From NCBI GenBank assembly GCA_016237705.1, contig CP066204.1:630001-694000 (forward strand): DNA of 64,000 nucleotides. Reading direction: 5' to 3'. The translations under genes were made by a program, and so were the position numbers. The notes under the pieces are model-generated. The model was given only the letters and a program-made list of their open reading frames with translations, was not told the origin of the DNA and did no database searches. The DNA is from Aerococcaceae bacterium zg-252. Its GTDB lineage: Bacteria; Bacillota; Bacilli; Lactobacillales; Aerococcaceae. This document shows positions 39,922 through 47,802 of the stretch, in pieces (within the stretch, counting starts at the first letter, position 1; the number at the start of each line of letters is the position of its first letter).

Positions 39922-42621
39922 ATGCAAATAAAAATTAATCAACGAGATGCGCCTGCTTTAGAATTTAAAGACGGGCGCTATTATTATACGTTCACAGCGA
40001 CGGAAGACACAAATAGTGTTGATATTTATTCTGACTGCTTGGGAGATACTCAATTCAAGAAGATTCAAATTGAGAAGAGTTCAGAGATGACGAGCTTTGC
40101 GCCACCTGAAGTTTATGAGGGGAACTTGTCGGGTATCTTTAAGGATTACACAGAGATTAATCTGGCAATGAAAGACACCGAGAGTGATTTTTGGGGCAAG
40201 ATTAAACTGAATGCACGTGGGATGTTAGAAGAATATCACAACGGGACGTTATCAGCTGAATTTATGAAAACGGCGAGTGGTATTGAACAACGGCTGCGTA
40301 ATGCGTTATCGCAGTCGGAAAATCGTTTTACTTCCACAGCGGACGGAATACGTAGAGATTTAACAAACGTTGACGGGCGGATTAATTCGGTGACTTCGAC
40401 CGTAGATGGGTACAAGCAAACATTAATCAGCACGCAAGCGAAAGTTGATAATTTGAAAGTTGGTGGACGGAATTATATTTTAGATTCCCAGCGTGAAAGA
40501 AAAACGCAACGCTTCTTATCAATACCAGTCTATGAGGTTTTAAAAAATAGTGTCGGTGAAACTTGGACAATTAGTTTTGATATTGTCATAAACGAAAATG
40601 GTATTGAAAGACCTATGAGGTTTTATCGCTATCAAGGCCACGGCATCGCGTTGGATATTGATGAAATGTTTCAACCAGCCAAAACAAAGCAACGGTTTTC
40701 TTTTACAGGAGTGGTTGTTGAGAAAATTCATAATGCTAATTACTCAAAAGGTGAAATGGCAATTTATGATACGGCAGGCAATAACAGTTACATCGTAAGC
40801 AATATCAAACTTGAGCGTGGCAGTATTGCGACTGATTGGACACCAGCACCAGAAGACTTAGTGAGCGGTAGTGATTTCACTACATACAAAAACGAAGTCA
40901 CAGAAACAGCTGAGGGGCTCACAAGACGTATTGAAGCGACAGACGGTCGTGTGAATCAATTTACTGAAACTGTAGACGGCTTTAAACGTGAGATTACGAA
41001 TTCGGTAACTGGTAGAATTAATGCTGTGATTGAAACTGTGAATGGCGTTAAACGTGAAATTAAAAGTTCTGTGGACGATAGTCTTAGTGAGATGACCCAG
41101 AATATCAATGGGTTTAAACGACTTGTTCAAGATGCGGAAAAGAATCATTCTCAGTTAGCGCAAACGGTTAGTGGTTTGGAATCTACCGTTAATAATAATC
41201 AAAAGAACATGACCAGTCGTATCACGCAATTGGCAGGTTTGATTGACCAGAAAGTTGCACGTGGTGATTTAGAAGGAATTATCCAAAATAGCGGGGATTC
41301 AATTTGGCTGGCAGTTCGTGATAGAGTAACCACTGCAGCAGGTAACTCAAAAATGAGCGGGCGTGAGATTATCAACGAGATTAATTTGACGACAGGTGGC
41401 ACGTTGATTCGTTCTGGCGATAATAAACTCATGGTAACGCCAACGACAACCTTTATTCAAAATGGGACAATTAAGTCCGCAATGATTGATACGTTGGACG
41501 CTAGTAAGATTACGACAGGTACGTTGAATGCAGCAAATGTCCGTGTGATTAATTTAGATGCTGCGAATATCACAACAGGTAATTTAAATACAAGAATTGT
41601 GAATGCGATTCGTTTAAATGCCAATCAAATAACGTCTGGAAGTTTAAGTTCGGAAATTGTGAAAGCAATTCGGTTGAATGCCAATCAGATAACGACGGGT
41701 TCGTTAAGTGCAGAGGTTGTGAATGCGATTCGATTGAATGCGAATCAAATAACGGGTAACCGAGCAGAGTTGATTTCAGCCGGTTTCAATGCAGTGAACG
41801 CTAGCCTTCAGTTGGACGGTTCAGGAATCTATGCCAAAGATAATGCAGGAAATTACGCACGTATGACGGGATTACCGGAGTTTAAAACTTACGGAATTGA
41901 CAATACGTCTTTGACGATGACAAAAGGGCAACTTCAATTCGAATGGGGCAATAAGCCAGTGTTCGCTATCGGAAATAATGTTGTTAAAGACGGTTCAGGT
42001 ATTCTCTTAGAAAAAAACGCATGGTTTAACGTTATGCAGAAGTCGGATTTAACCGTTGCGACAGACGAATATTACACCGTGCAGAGTGGTGATAGTCCGA
42101 TTGGAATATTGGAACGGCGTTTCAAAAACTTTAATGCGTCACGATGGAACGAATCCGCAGCTGAATTTAAGCGAATTAACGGTTGGGGTTATGCATGGCC
42201 AACGTTACATCCTGGCGACAAAGTGAAGATTAAAGAAGGTTCAAAGACGGTTCTTGGTAAAGAACATATCAGATATGTGTTTAGGACAGAGACGACCGAT
42301 AATGGTGTTGTGGTGTTTAATTACCGTATTGACGCAGTTGGAGGTTTACATCAAGCATCGGATAGACGGATTAAGCACGATATTTACGATACGCAAGTAC
42401 ATGCGATATCAGAAATTGAAGCATTAAAGTTCAAAGAGTTCAAAATGAATCAAGATAATCGTTATGTGGATATTGGACTTATTGCTCAAGAATCAGGAAA
42501 ATTGCGGCATAAAGGCGAAACAGAATCCATTGATTTACATAGGGCAGTGATGTTGGCGCTGAAAGGCATTCAAGAATTAAATGAAAAGGTGGAACAATTA
42601 AATGGAAGAACAAAAAATTAG
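39922..42621 (+). CDS. Tail spike-like structural protein with LysM and S74 chaperone domain
   Basis: An 899-aa protein. Long coiled-coil repeats (DGFKREI, VNQFTETVDG) enclose a carbohydrate-binding-like insert (VGGRNYILDS to WTPAPEDLVSG, about residues 177-313). Repeats of AIRLNANQITTGSLSAEVV follow, then a LysM-like domain (YYTVQSGDSPIGILERRFKN, about 715-770). The end is a peptidase S74 intramolecular chaperone (ASDRRIKHDIYD near 812), which normally cleaves itself off at the Ser-Asp after trimer folding. Probably part of host recognition. Confidence 0.85.
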   Translation: MQIKINQRDAPALEFKDGRYYYTFTATEDTNSVDIYSDCLGDTQFKKIQIEKSSEMTSFAPPEVYEGNLSGIFKDYTEINLAMKDTESDFWGKIKLNARGMLEEYHNGTLSAEFMKTASGIEQRLRNALSQSENRFTSTADGIRRDLTNVDGRINSVTSTVDGYKQTLISTQAKVDNLKVGGRNYILDSQRERKTQRFLSIPVYEVLKNSVGETWTISFDIVINENGIERPMRFYRYQGHGIALDIDEMFQPAKTKQRFSFTGVVVEKIHNANYSKGEMAIYDTAGNNSYIVSNIKLERGSIATDWTPAPEDLVSGSDFTTYKNEVTETAEGLTRRIEATDGRVNQFTETVDGFKREITNSVTGRINAVIETVNGVKREIKSSVDDSLSEMTQNINGFKRLVQDAEKNHSQLAQTVSGLESTVNNNQKNMTSRITQLAGLIDQKVARGDLEGIIQNSGDSIWLAVRDRVTTAAGNSKMSGREIINEINLTTGGTLIRSGDNKLMVTPTTTFIQNGTIKSAMIDTLDASKITTGTLNAANVRVINLDAANITTGNLNTRIVNAIRLNANQITSGSLSSEIVKAIRLNANQITTGSLSAEVVNAIRLNANQITGNRAELISAGFNAVNASLQLDGSGIYAKDNAGNYARMTGLPEFKTYGIDNTSLTMTKGQLQFEWGNKPVFAIGNNVVKDGSGILLEKNAWFNVMQKSDLTVATDEYYTVQSGDSPIGILERRFKNFNASRWNESAAEFKRINGWGYAWPTLHPGDKVKIKEGSKTVLGKEHIRYVFRTETTDNGVVVFNYRIDAVGGLHQASDRRIKHDIYDTQVHAISEIEALKFKEFKMNQDNRYVDIGLIAQESGKLRHKGETESIDLHRAVMLALKGIQELNEKVEQLNGRTKN

Positions 42622-42796
42622 TTTGGTAGAAGTAGCGTATTTACAAACGATTGAAGACTTGACGCAAGAAAATAAACAATTAAGAAATAACTTGAATTAT
42701 ACACGATTGGTCAATCAAGAATTATCAAAACAGATAGACGAACTAACAGCACCAACGAAAGAGGAGGAAAAAGAAGATGTTCAAGAAGAGTTATAA
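42602..42796 (+). CDS. Small coiled-coil protein
   Basis: A 64-aa heptad-rich acidic protein (LTQENKQLRNNLNYTRLVNQ) overlapping the end of the S74-domain gene by 20 bp and the next gene by 20 bp. Probably a tail accessory. Confidence 0.68.
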   Translation: MEEQKISLVEVAYLQTIEDLTQENKQLRNNLNYTRLVNQELSKQIDELTAPTKEEEKEDVQEEL

Positions 42797-43253
42797 TTAT
42801 TTTAATTCCGAACAAGGTAGACGTGTGGTACAGATTGAAGCCAAAAGTGGGAACTTGCAGATTATCACAGCAGATTTTGATGAATCGCTTTGTGATTGGG
42901 ATTCACTATCCGAAAAAGAACTCATTGATAAAGCTTTAGAATGGCAATATCGAACTTACATGCAAGGCAAATTCGTCAACGAAGCAGTGGAAATCACCGA
43001 AGCGAAAGCGAAAGAAGTAACGGCAATGGCAGAGAAATTGAAAGATACAGTGAAAGAATCTGAAGCGGAATTAGCGAAAATCAAAGAGCGTGCTGAAATT
43101 TCGCAAGGTTCGATTTTGGAAATGACGGAAATGATGTATGACCACGAAGCACGGATTGCAGCTTTAGAGAGTGGTGATGAAAAAGTTGATGAACCGATTG
43201 AAGAGGATAAAGAACACATTGACACAGAAGTTACAATTGAAGGGGGTGAGTGA
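42777..43253 (+). CDS. DUF1366-like phage protein
   Basis: A 158-aa acidic protein. The N-terminal part (YNYFNSEQGRRVVQIEAKSG) resembles DUF1366 of streptococcal phages and the rest is coiled coil. GAGGAGG precedes the ATG. Function unknown. Confidence 0.7.
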   Translation: MFKKSYNYFNSEQGRRVVQIEAKSGNLQIITADFDESLCDWDSLSEKELIDKALEWQYRTYMQGKFVNEAVEITEAKAKEVTAMAEKLKDTVKESEAELAKIKERAEISQGSILEMTEMMYDHEARIAALESGDEKVDEPIEEDKEHIDTEVTIEGGE

Positions 43254-43254
43254 G

Positions 43255-43410
43255 ATGATAGCAATGTTAATGGCAGTACGAATTGTTGACGGTACGTACA
43301 CGTTTAAACGTGTACCAAAACTATTGAAAGCACAAGTTGAATCTTGTTTGGCAGACTTGGGATTCAAAGTAGTGGACAATAAGTTAGTTGAAATCGTGGC
43401 AGAAGCTTAG
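43255..43410 (+). CDS. Small CD1375-like phage protein
   Basis: A 51-aa protein (MAVRIVDGTYTFKRVPKLLK, AQVESCLADLGF) like the short CD1375 group found before holins. ATG at 43255 has GGGGGTGAG upstream; a longer in-frame start at 43171 is not supported. Confidence 0.68.
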   Translation: MIAMLMAVRIVDGTYTFKRVPKLLKAQVESCLADLGFKVVDNKLVEIVAEA

Positions 43411-43434
43411 TCGAAAGGCTAGGCTTTTTATTTT
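43405..43434 (+). terminator. Terminator-like hairpin before the holin region
   Basis: GCTTAG pairs with CTAGGC around TCGAAAGG and is followed by TTTTTATTTT. The stop codon of the preceding gene lies in the stem. Confidence 0.6.
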
Positions 43435-43450
43435 AGATTGGAGTGATGTG

Positions 43451-43816
43451 ATGGATTTTATTTCAGCGTTTCATGCGTTTTTTATCAAGCATTTGATTGA
43501 AGTATTAGTGCTAGGTTCGTTTTCGTTCATGGGTTGGGCGATTCGTAGATTGACGAAGATTTATGAAAAGCATTTAAATGAAAAACGTGAACAAGTTGTG
43601 AAAGAATCGGAAGAACAAGAATTGTTGAAGCAAGGAGTGCTTGCGATATTACGCTGTGAGATTAATAAGTTATGCTACGAAGTCCGAGACCGAGGGTATA
43701 TCACCGTGGAAGAAAAACGGGATTTAGATGATATGATGAAAGCCTATACGGCACTTGGCGGTAATGGGCGAACGCATATCATGTATGAGCAAATTGAGAA
43801 GTTACCGATAAATTAG
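43451..43816 (+). CDS. Membrane protein of the lysis region
   Basis: A 121-aa protein: one membrane segment (FIKHLIEVLVLGSFSFMGWA), a charged helix and a conserved phage tail part (GYITVEEKRDLDDMMKAYTA, LGGNG). ATG at 43451 is supported by GGAGTGATGTG. Genes of this type precede holins in many phages; the exact job is unknown. Confidence 0.7.
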   Translation: MDFISAFHAFFIKHLIEVLVLGSFSFMGWAIRRLTKIYEKHLNEKREQVVKESEEQELLKQGVLAILRCEINKLCYEVRDRGYITVEEKRDLDDMMKAYTALGGNGRTHIMYEQIEKLPIN

Positions 43817-43829
43817 AGGAGGTATTTAA

Positions 43830-44078
43830 ATGGAGTTTAGCAGTTTACCAATGCAGCCAATTATTACGTTATTTTGTTTGATGATTGGTTATGTCATCAA
43901 GCACACACCACGCACAGATAGACTAAATGGCTATATTCCTGTATTTGTTTTAATTATAGGATGTGTTATGGGTGGTATTATTGAGCCGTCCTTGACAGGT
44001 GTAGTTTACGGTGGGTTTAGTGGTTTAGCGTCTACTGGGTTGCATCAGGCGTTTAAACAGCGTATTGGGGTGGAATAA
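43830..44078 (+). CDS. Putative holin
   Basis: An 82-aa protein with two to three hydrophobic segments (PIITLFCLMIGYVIKH; YIPVFVLIIGCVMGGIIE; GVVYGGFSGLASTGLHQAF) and a short charged end. AGGAGG precedes the ATG. Size and place before the endolysin support holin function. Confidence 0.82.
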   Translation: MEFSSLPMQPIITLFCLMIGYVIKHTPRTDRLNGYIPVFVLIIGCVMGGIIEPSLTGVVYGGFSGLASTGLHQAFKQRIGVE

Positions 44079-44094
44079 TTATTAGCTCAATATC

Positions 44095-44123
44095 TTGAAA
44101 AAGAAAGAGTTTAATGATATGAT
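44095..44123 (+). promoter_or_regulatory. Promoter of the toxin-antitoxin cassette
   Basis: -35 TTGAAA (44095-44100) and -10 TATGAT (44118-44123), 17 bp apart. It lies after the holin gene and starts a short RNA at about 44130. Confidence 0.78.
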
Positions 44124-44250
44124 GGACATAGATAAGAGTTCGAACCTTATCGTTAGTCCAACTAGCAATGAGGGGGCGGAGGGACGCGCTCGTTAACATA
44201 AGTATCCCATTGGAATGTAAGCCCATCGACTGAATGGGCTTTTTATTTTT
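44124..44250 (+). ncRNA. Candidate type III antitoxin RNA
   Basis: Between promoter and toxin gene lie about 90 nt of structured sequence without an ORF, then a terminator (AGCCCAT-ATGGGCT stem, 44220-44240, with TTTTATTTTT). The first 36 nt form a hairpin (GGAC/GTCC outer, GATAAG/CTTATC inner); the next part has CAATG/CATTG and GGGA/TCCC pairings. Type III antitoxins are RNAs placed like this, with a leaky terminator before the toxin. Clear tandem repeats are not visible, which weakens the case. Confidence 0.55.
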
Positions 44251-44265
44251 CTAGGAGGACTAAAA

Positions 44266-44766
44266 ATGGCAAAAAGTAAATTATTAGAATTATGTATTGT
44301 AAACCCTCAAATGTGTAAAGATTTTGATTTAAAACAAGCAATGGATTATAATTATACAACAAAGCAAATTATGAATAAAAATCGTGGATTTGTTAATGTG
44401 TTGGTAGCGATTGACGGTGTGCATTTTGTGATTCCTTTGCGTTCAAATATGCCCAAAAATTATCAATTGAAATATAAATTGAGAGATAGTAAAAATAAAG
44501 GTTATGTTGAGGGATTAGATTTTGGCAAAGCGCTAATATTGGAAAACGACAGTTACATTGTCTCCAATCATTTTAAAATGCGTCAAATAGAAGATTATTT
44601 CAATTTAATGGATAATGCTCAATATATTATTTCTAAGTTTAGAAAGCATATTGTTGATTTTAATCAAGCTGTTGAAAACAGTGATGTAAATAAATTGACC
44701 GACCCGATGAGATTTAAATTTTGTACTTTTGTAAATTATATTGAAAGAATTAAACATATTATTTAG
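44266..44766 (+). CDS. Probable type III toxin (ToxN/TenpN-like)
   Basis: A 166-aa protein. The core FVNVLVAIDGVHFVIPLRSN, then GYVEGLDFGKALILEND and the end PMRFKFCTFVNYIERI, fits the ToxN/AbiQ/TenpN endoribonuclease pattern (beta strand, PLRS loop, GLDF-KA strand). AGGAGG precedes the ATG, right after the terminator of the upstream RNA; another terminator follows at 44768-44793. The gene is much more AT-rich than its neighbours, so it is likely acquired cargo. Such systems act as abortive-infection defences. The assignment is by motif memory and layout. Confidence 0.62.
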   Translation: MAKSKLLELCIVNPQMCKDFDLKQAMDYNYTTKQIMNKNRGFVNVLVAIDGVHFVIPLRSNMPKNYQLKYKLRDSKNKGYVEGLDFGKALILENDSYIVSNHFKMRQIEDYFNLMDNAQYIISKFRKHIVDFNQAVENSDVNKLTDPMRFKFCTFVNYIERIKHII

Positions 44767-44767
44767 T

Positions 44768-44793
44768 CATCCTATTACTAGGGTGTCTTTTTT
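44768..44793 (+). terminator. Terminator after the toxin gene
   Basis: CATCCTA pairs with TAGGGTG around TTAC and is followed by TCTTTTTT. It closes the cassette just before the endolysin ribosome-binding site. Confidence 0.75.
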
Positions 44794-44815
44794 GTATGCA
44801 GAAAGGAGAATAAAA

Positions 44816-46189
44816 ATGTCCAATACTTTTATCGAAAAAATGGCGGCACTGTATCAAACGGTGCCGTCTGTTTTATTGGTGTCTGTTCGTATTGCACAAG
44901 CGTGTATAGAATCAAGCTACGGCAATTCCGAATTGGCACGTAACGCCAATAATTATGCTGGTATCAAAGCGAGTGAGCCTTGGACAGGCGAAGTGTATGC
45001 GAAGACGACGAAAGAAGAAATCAACGGTGTACTTGTGGATGTGGAAGGTGAAAAATTTAGAAAGTATCCCACGATACAGGCGTTTGTAAAAGACCATAGC
45101 AATTTCATTACATCAACTGAATGGCGAAAGTCGTTATATGCTGATGTGATTAATGCGACAACGTATCAAGGACAATGTGCAGCTTTGACCAAGACATATG
45201 CTACTAATAGCAGTTACGGACGTGAATTAATACGTGTAATTGAAGAAAATGACTTGACGAAATATGATGAAAAGGTGATAGTGAATATGAATAAACCTAA
45301 AATTATTGATAGAACAAAACAAGCGTTAGGCTATCCGTCCACAGGATATTATCCTAAACGAGCCTTAAGTGCGATTAAGCAAATTGTGTGGCATTATACG
45401 TGGAGCGACCACAATGGTGTAGCTATGCAAAATATTAAGTTACATGAAGCGTTTTGGCAATCGCAGCATGGCTGGGATATTGGTGGGTATCATTATTATA
45501 TTGATAAATATGGAACAATTGTACAGAATTATCCACTGACAACTGTATCTTATGGAGCTGGTAAGCTTAATCCACAACTCGTTCATATCTGTTGCGAGGG
45601 TAAAGGCAATTATACTCCTGAACAAATTAAAGCACGGGAGGAATTGACGTTGTGGTTAATGCAAGAATTGAAAATCAGTGCTGATAATGTGAAAGGGCAT
45701 AAAGAGATTCCGTATAATTCTACGACTTGCCCGGGATATTCAGTAGCACAGTTGGATGCTTTCCGTAAGGATTTAAAAGCTAAAGCAGATAAAGGTGGCT
45801 CACGTTTTGTTGATTTACCAGAATATAAAGCACCAGCTAAAGCATACGATGAATTAACAATCGGTCAGACGGTTACAATTCGTGAGGGTATGAAAGCGTG
45901 GTATAATCCACAGGATAAAGAGGGGGTAAAACCGTCTAAAGATTTTACAGGCGATAAAGATACCATTGAAAATGTGATGTCGGTTGATGTCAGCTATTCT
46001 AAACGTGCGTATTTATTGAAGAATAAGCGTTCGTGGATTTTAGAACAGGACTTGGTAGAGGCACGCAAATCATGGGTGCCTGTTGAAGTGCAAGAAGACG
46101 GTACAGATAAAGGAAAAGTGGAATTAGATAAGAACAAGGATTATGCGTATATTAATGGTGCGTATTATGATGTAGTGAAACGGAAATAA
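44816..46189 (+). CDS. Endolysin: glucosaminidase + amidase_2 + C-terminal binding domain
   Basis: A 457-aa lysin with two catalytic domains. Residues about 1-150 are a glucosaminidase-like domain (RIAQACIESSYGNSELARNA; NNYAGIKA). Residues about 170-310 are an N-acetylmuramoyl-L-alanine amidase_2 (IVWHYTWSDHNG, GGYHYYIDKYG, VKGHKEIPYNSTTCPGY; zinc ligands His and Cys). The last 110 residues are probably an SH3-like wall-binding part. AAAGGAGA precedes the ATG at 44816. An internal in-frame ATG at 45287 with AAAGGTGAT 7 nt upstream may give a second, amidase-plus-binding product of about 300 residues. Confidence 0.92.
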   Translation: MSNTFIEKMAALYQTVPSVLLVSVRIAQACIESSYGNSELARNANNYAGIKASEPWTGEVYAKTTKEEINGVLVDVEGEKFRKYPTIQAFVKDHSNFITSTEWRKSLYADVINATTYQGQCAALTKTYATNSSYGRELIRVIEENDLTKYDEKVIVNMNKPKIIDRTKQALGYPSTGYYPKRALSAIKQIVWHYTWSDHNGVAMQNIKLHEAFWQSQHGWDIGGYHYYIDKYGTIVQNYPLTTVSYGAGKLNPQLVHICCEGKGNYTPEQIKAREELTLWLMQELKISADNVKGHKEIPYNSTTCPGYSVAQLDAFRKDLKAKADKGGSRFVDLPEYKAPAKAYDELTIGQTVTIREGMKAWYNPQDKEGVKPSKDFTGDKDTIENVMSVDVSYSKRAYLLKNKRSWILEQDLVEARKSWVPVEVQEDGTDKGKVELDKNKDYAYINGAYYDVVKRK

Positions 46190-46196
46190 CAGTAGA

Positions 46197-46224
46197 AGCC
46201 TGCCTTTCGGGGTAGGCTTTTTTT
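46197..46224 (+). terminator. Terminator of the late operon
   Basis: AGCCTGCC pairs with GGTAGGCT around TTTCGG and is followed by a run of seven Ts. Confidence 0.9.
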
Positions 46225-46281
46225 CGTGTGAAAAATCGTGCGAAAATCACGCGAAAAATTCAAAAAAAGTTGTAAAAACGC

Positions 46282-46310
46282 TTTACATTATGAACAAAAT
46301 TGTATATAAT
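46282..46310 (+). promoter_or_regulatory. Promoter of the right-end cargo region
   Basis: -35 TTTACA (46282-46287) and a perfect -10 TATAAT (46305-46310) with 17-bp spacing. No operator copy is visible, so the cargo genes may be expressed in the lysogen. Confidence 0.82.
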
Positions 46311-46369
46311 AATAAATGTAAGGCAGATACCTTACTAGAACGCAGGGCAAGATGCAGAAAGGAGAAGTA

Positions 46370-46492
46370 ATGGAAGAGTTAATGACTAACGAACAATTCA
46401 ATAAAGTACTACAGATGATTATCATGATAATCGAAAGTAGTAAAACAAAAGAAGAAGCAATCGAAAAAATAAAAGAGTTGCTAAATAAATAG
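46370..46492 (+). CDS. Small 40-aa phage protein
   Basis: A 40-codon ORF: MEELMTNEQFNKVLQMIIMI, then ESSKTKEEAIEKIKELLNK. AGAAAGGAG lies 5 nt before the ATG, and it is the first gene after the promoter at 46282. It is predicted to be one or two amphipathic helices. Short proteins like this follow lysins in several Lactobacillales prophages. Function unknown. Confidence 0.7.
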   Translation: MEELMTNEQFNKVLQMIIMIIESSKTKEEAIEKIKELLNK

Positions 46493-46514
46493 CAACTCAC
46501 ACACAAAATGTATC

Positions 46515-46540
46515 TGAGGGGAGCTTGCCACCCCTTAGAT
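46515..46540 (+). other. Hairpin after the 40-aa gene
   Basis: CTGAGGGG pairs with CCCCTTAG around a 9-nt loop, with no T-run. It may be a transcript-stabilising hairpin or a weak stop between the small gene and the HTH gene. Confidence 0.5.
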
Positions 46541-46577
46541 TACAATTTAAGTATATCATGGCAAGAGGAAGTAGGCA

Positions 46578-46778
46578 ATGAGAAAAGAAATCGAAAAATT
46601 ATTAAGCAGTGGGTTAACTGCTTATCAAATAGCGAAATATATCGGAGTTCAGCCAGTACAAATACAACGTTATATGAATGGCGAAACATCTATTGGAAAT
46701 ATGACGTTAGACAGAGCAGAACAATTATATAAATTATACTTAGAGTTAAAAGAAAAAGGAGAAATTGAAAATGATTAA
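46578..46778 (+). CDS. Small HTH protein
   Basis: A 66-aa protein with a helix-turn-helix (SSGLTAYQIAKYIGVQPVQI, QRYMNGETSIGNMTLDRAEQ). AAGAGGAAG precedes the ATG. It may regulate the cargo operon; it overlaps the next gene by 8 bp. Confidence 0.72.
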   Translation: MRKEIEKLLSSGLTAYQIAKYIGVQPVQIQRYMNGETSIGNMTLDRAEQLYKLYLELKEKGEIEND

Positions 46779-47373
46779 CAAAATGGAAAAACAATTAAAA
46801 CAGACAATTGTAGAGAAAAAAATAGAAGAAAAAATATCAGAATGGTCATGGAAAATTGACCCTACATTTCTAATGCGAGTTATTACAAGCATAGGTTATG
46901 AATCACCTGAGGAAAGATACGCTCAAGCAAAACAGGTAATTGGGTTATTGGCTAAAGCCAATACTAAAGAGGAATTTCTAAACGAAGTTCTAAAAATAGA
47001 ATTATTAAATCGCCAACTATATTTTATGTTGTCTAAAGAATCAGGACGACATAAATATACAGTGATGAGAACTTTAGACAAGATAAGTAAGCCAATCAAC
47101 ACGCTGTCGGAAGCCGGCAGCGTATTGGTGGGCAATGACAGTTTCAGCGTCTCCATAAAAAATGGTTATGGCGACGGGGAGAGTACAGTTTACGTTTTGA
47201 ACGAAACCGATAACTTCGAAGATGACCTCATGGAATTCAGCGGAGTTGTTGCAGGTACGGAATTTTATATTTCGTCTTACGATTGCGATAACAGTTGGAT
47301 AACAAAATTACCGTTATCTGGAAAATACATGACATACTATTATGATTCAATCGTATGTCTGAGAAAAATTTAA
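46771..47373 (+). CDS. Hypothetical cargo protein
   Basis: A 200-aa protein of unknown family: a helical N-terminal half and a beta-rich C-terminal half (FSVSIKNGYGDGESTVYVLN). ATG at 46771 is chosen with AAAAGGAG 9-10 nt upstream. The segment about 47100-47240 is much richer in G+C than the rest and contains a 10-bp hairpin (47101-47123). A strong terminator follows. Confidence 0.65.
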   Translation: MINKMEKQLKQTIVEKKIEEKISEWSWKIDPTFLMRVITSIGYESPEERYAQAKQVIGLLAKANTKEEFLNEVLKIELLNRQLYFMLSKESGRHKYTVMRTLDKISKPINTLSEAGSVLVGNDSFSVSIKNGYGDGESTVYVLNETDNFEDDLMEFSGVVAGTEFYISSYDCDNSWITKLPLSGKYMTYYYDSIVCLRKI

Positions 47374-47380
47374 AAGGAGA

Positions 47381-47410
47381 AAAAAGGGGCGAAATGACCG
47401 CCCCTTTTTG
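47381..47410. terminator. Bidirectional terminator
   Basis: AAAAAGGGGCG pairs with CGCCCCTTTTT around AAATGAC: a perfect 11-bp stem with A- and T-runs on its sides. It lies 9 bp before the next start codon. Confidence 0.88.
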
Positions 47411-47418
47411 ATAAATGT

Positions 47419-47802
47419 ATGTGGAAAAAAATTAATTTTAATAAACAAAATATCAAAGCGGAAACAGCAAATTCTGTTTTGATACAAATACCCAATAATT
47501 CAGATTCGGAATTTGCTGGTTGGATGTTTTGGCATCCAGCAAAATTAGTAAGGGTAGCTGGTGGCCAGGGATACTGGGTATCTTTTAGCTACACTAACGA
47601 ATGGGAATTTAAAATTTTTAAAGGGAAAGGTCAATATCATATAGAAGAGACTTTGACGGCAGAAAATATAGAAGAAATATTCGGAACTGGGAATGATTCA
47701 ATAGAAACTTATGTTGTAAAAGATAACGAAAGTTTCTTAGAAATTTCAGAACCGGAAGAAATAAGAACAGAGGTGATAATTCATGATGACCTTAAACGAT
47801 AG
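47419..47802 (+). CDS. Hypothetical protein opening the helicase/IbrAB operon
   Basis: A 127-aa protein. N-terminal beta/aromatic region (FAGWMFWHPAKLVRVAGGQG) and acidic C-terminus; family unknown. No Shine-Dalgarno precedes the ATG, which comes only 9 bp after a strong terminator; translation may be leaderless or depend on read-through. Its 3' end overlaps the helicase gene by 20 bp, so it belongs with that operon. Confidence 0.65.
   Translation: MWKKINFNKQNIKAETANSVLIQIPNNSDSEFAGWMFWHPAKLVRVAGGQGYWVSFSYTNEWEFKIFKGKGQYHIEETLTAENIEEIFGTGNDSIETYVVKDNESFLEISEPEEIRTEVIIHDDLKR

Noticed and set aside
46508..46732. 74-codon ORF overlapping the small HTH gene
   Set aside because: It is in another frame of the HTH gene and lacks a ribosome-binding site.
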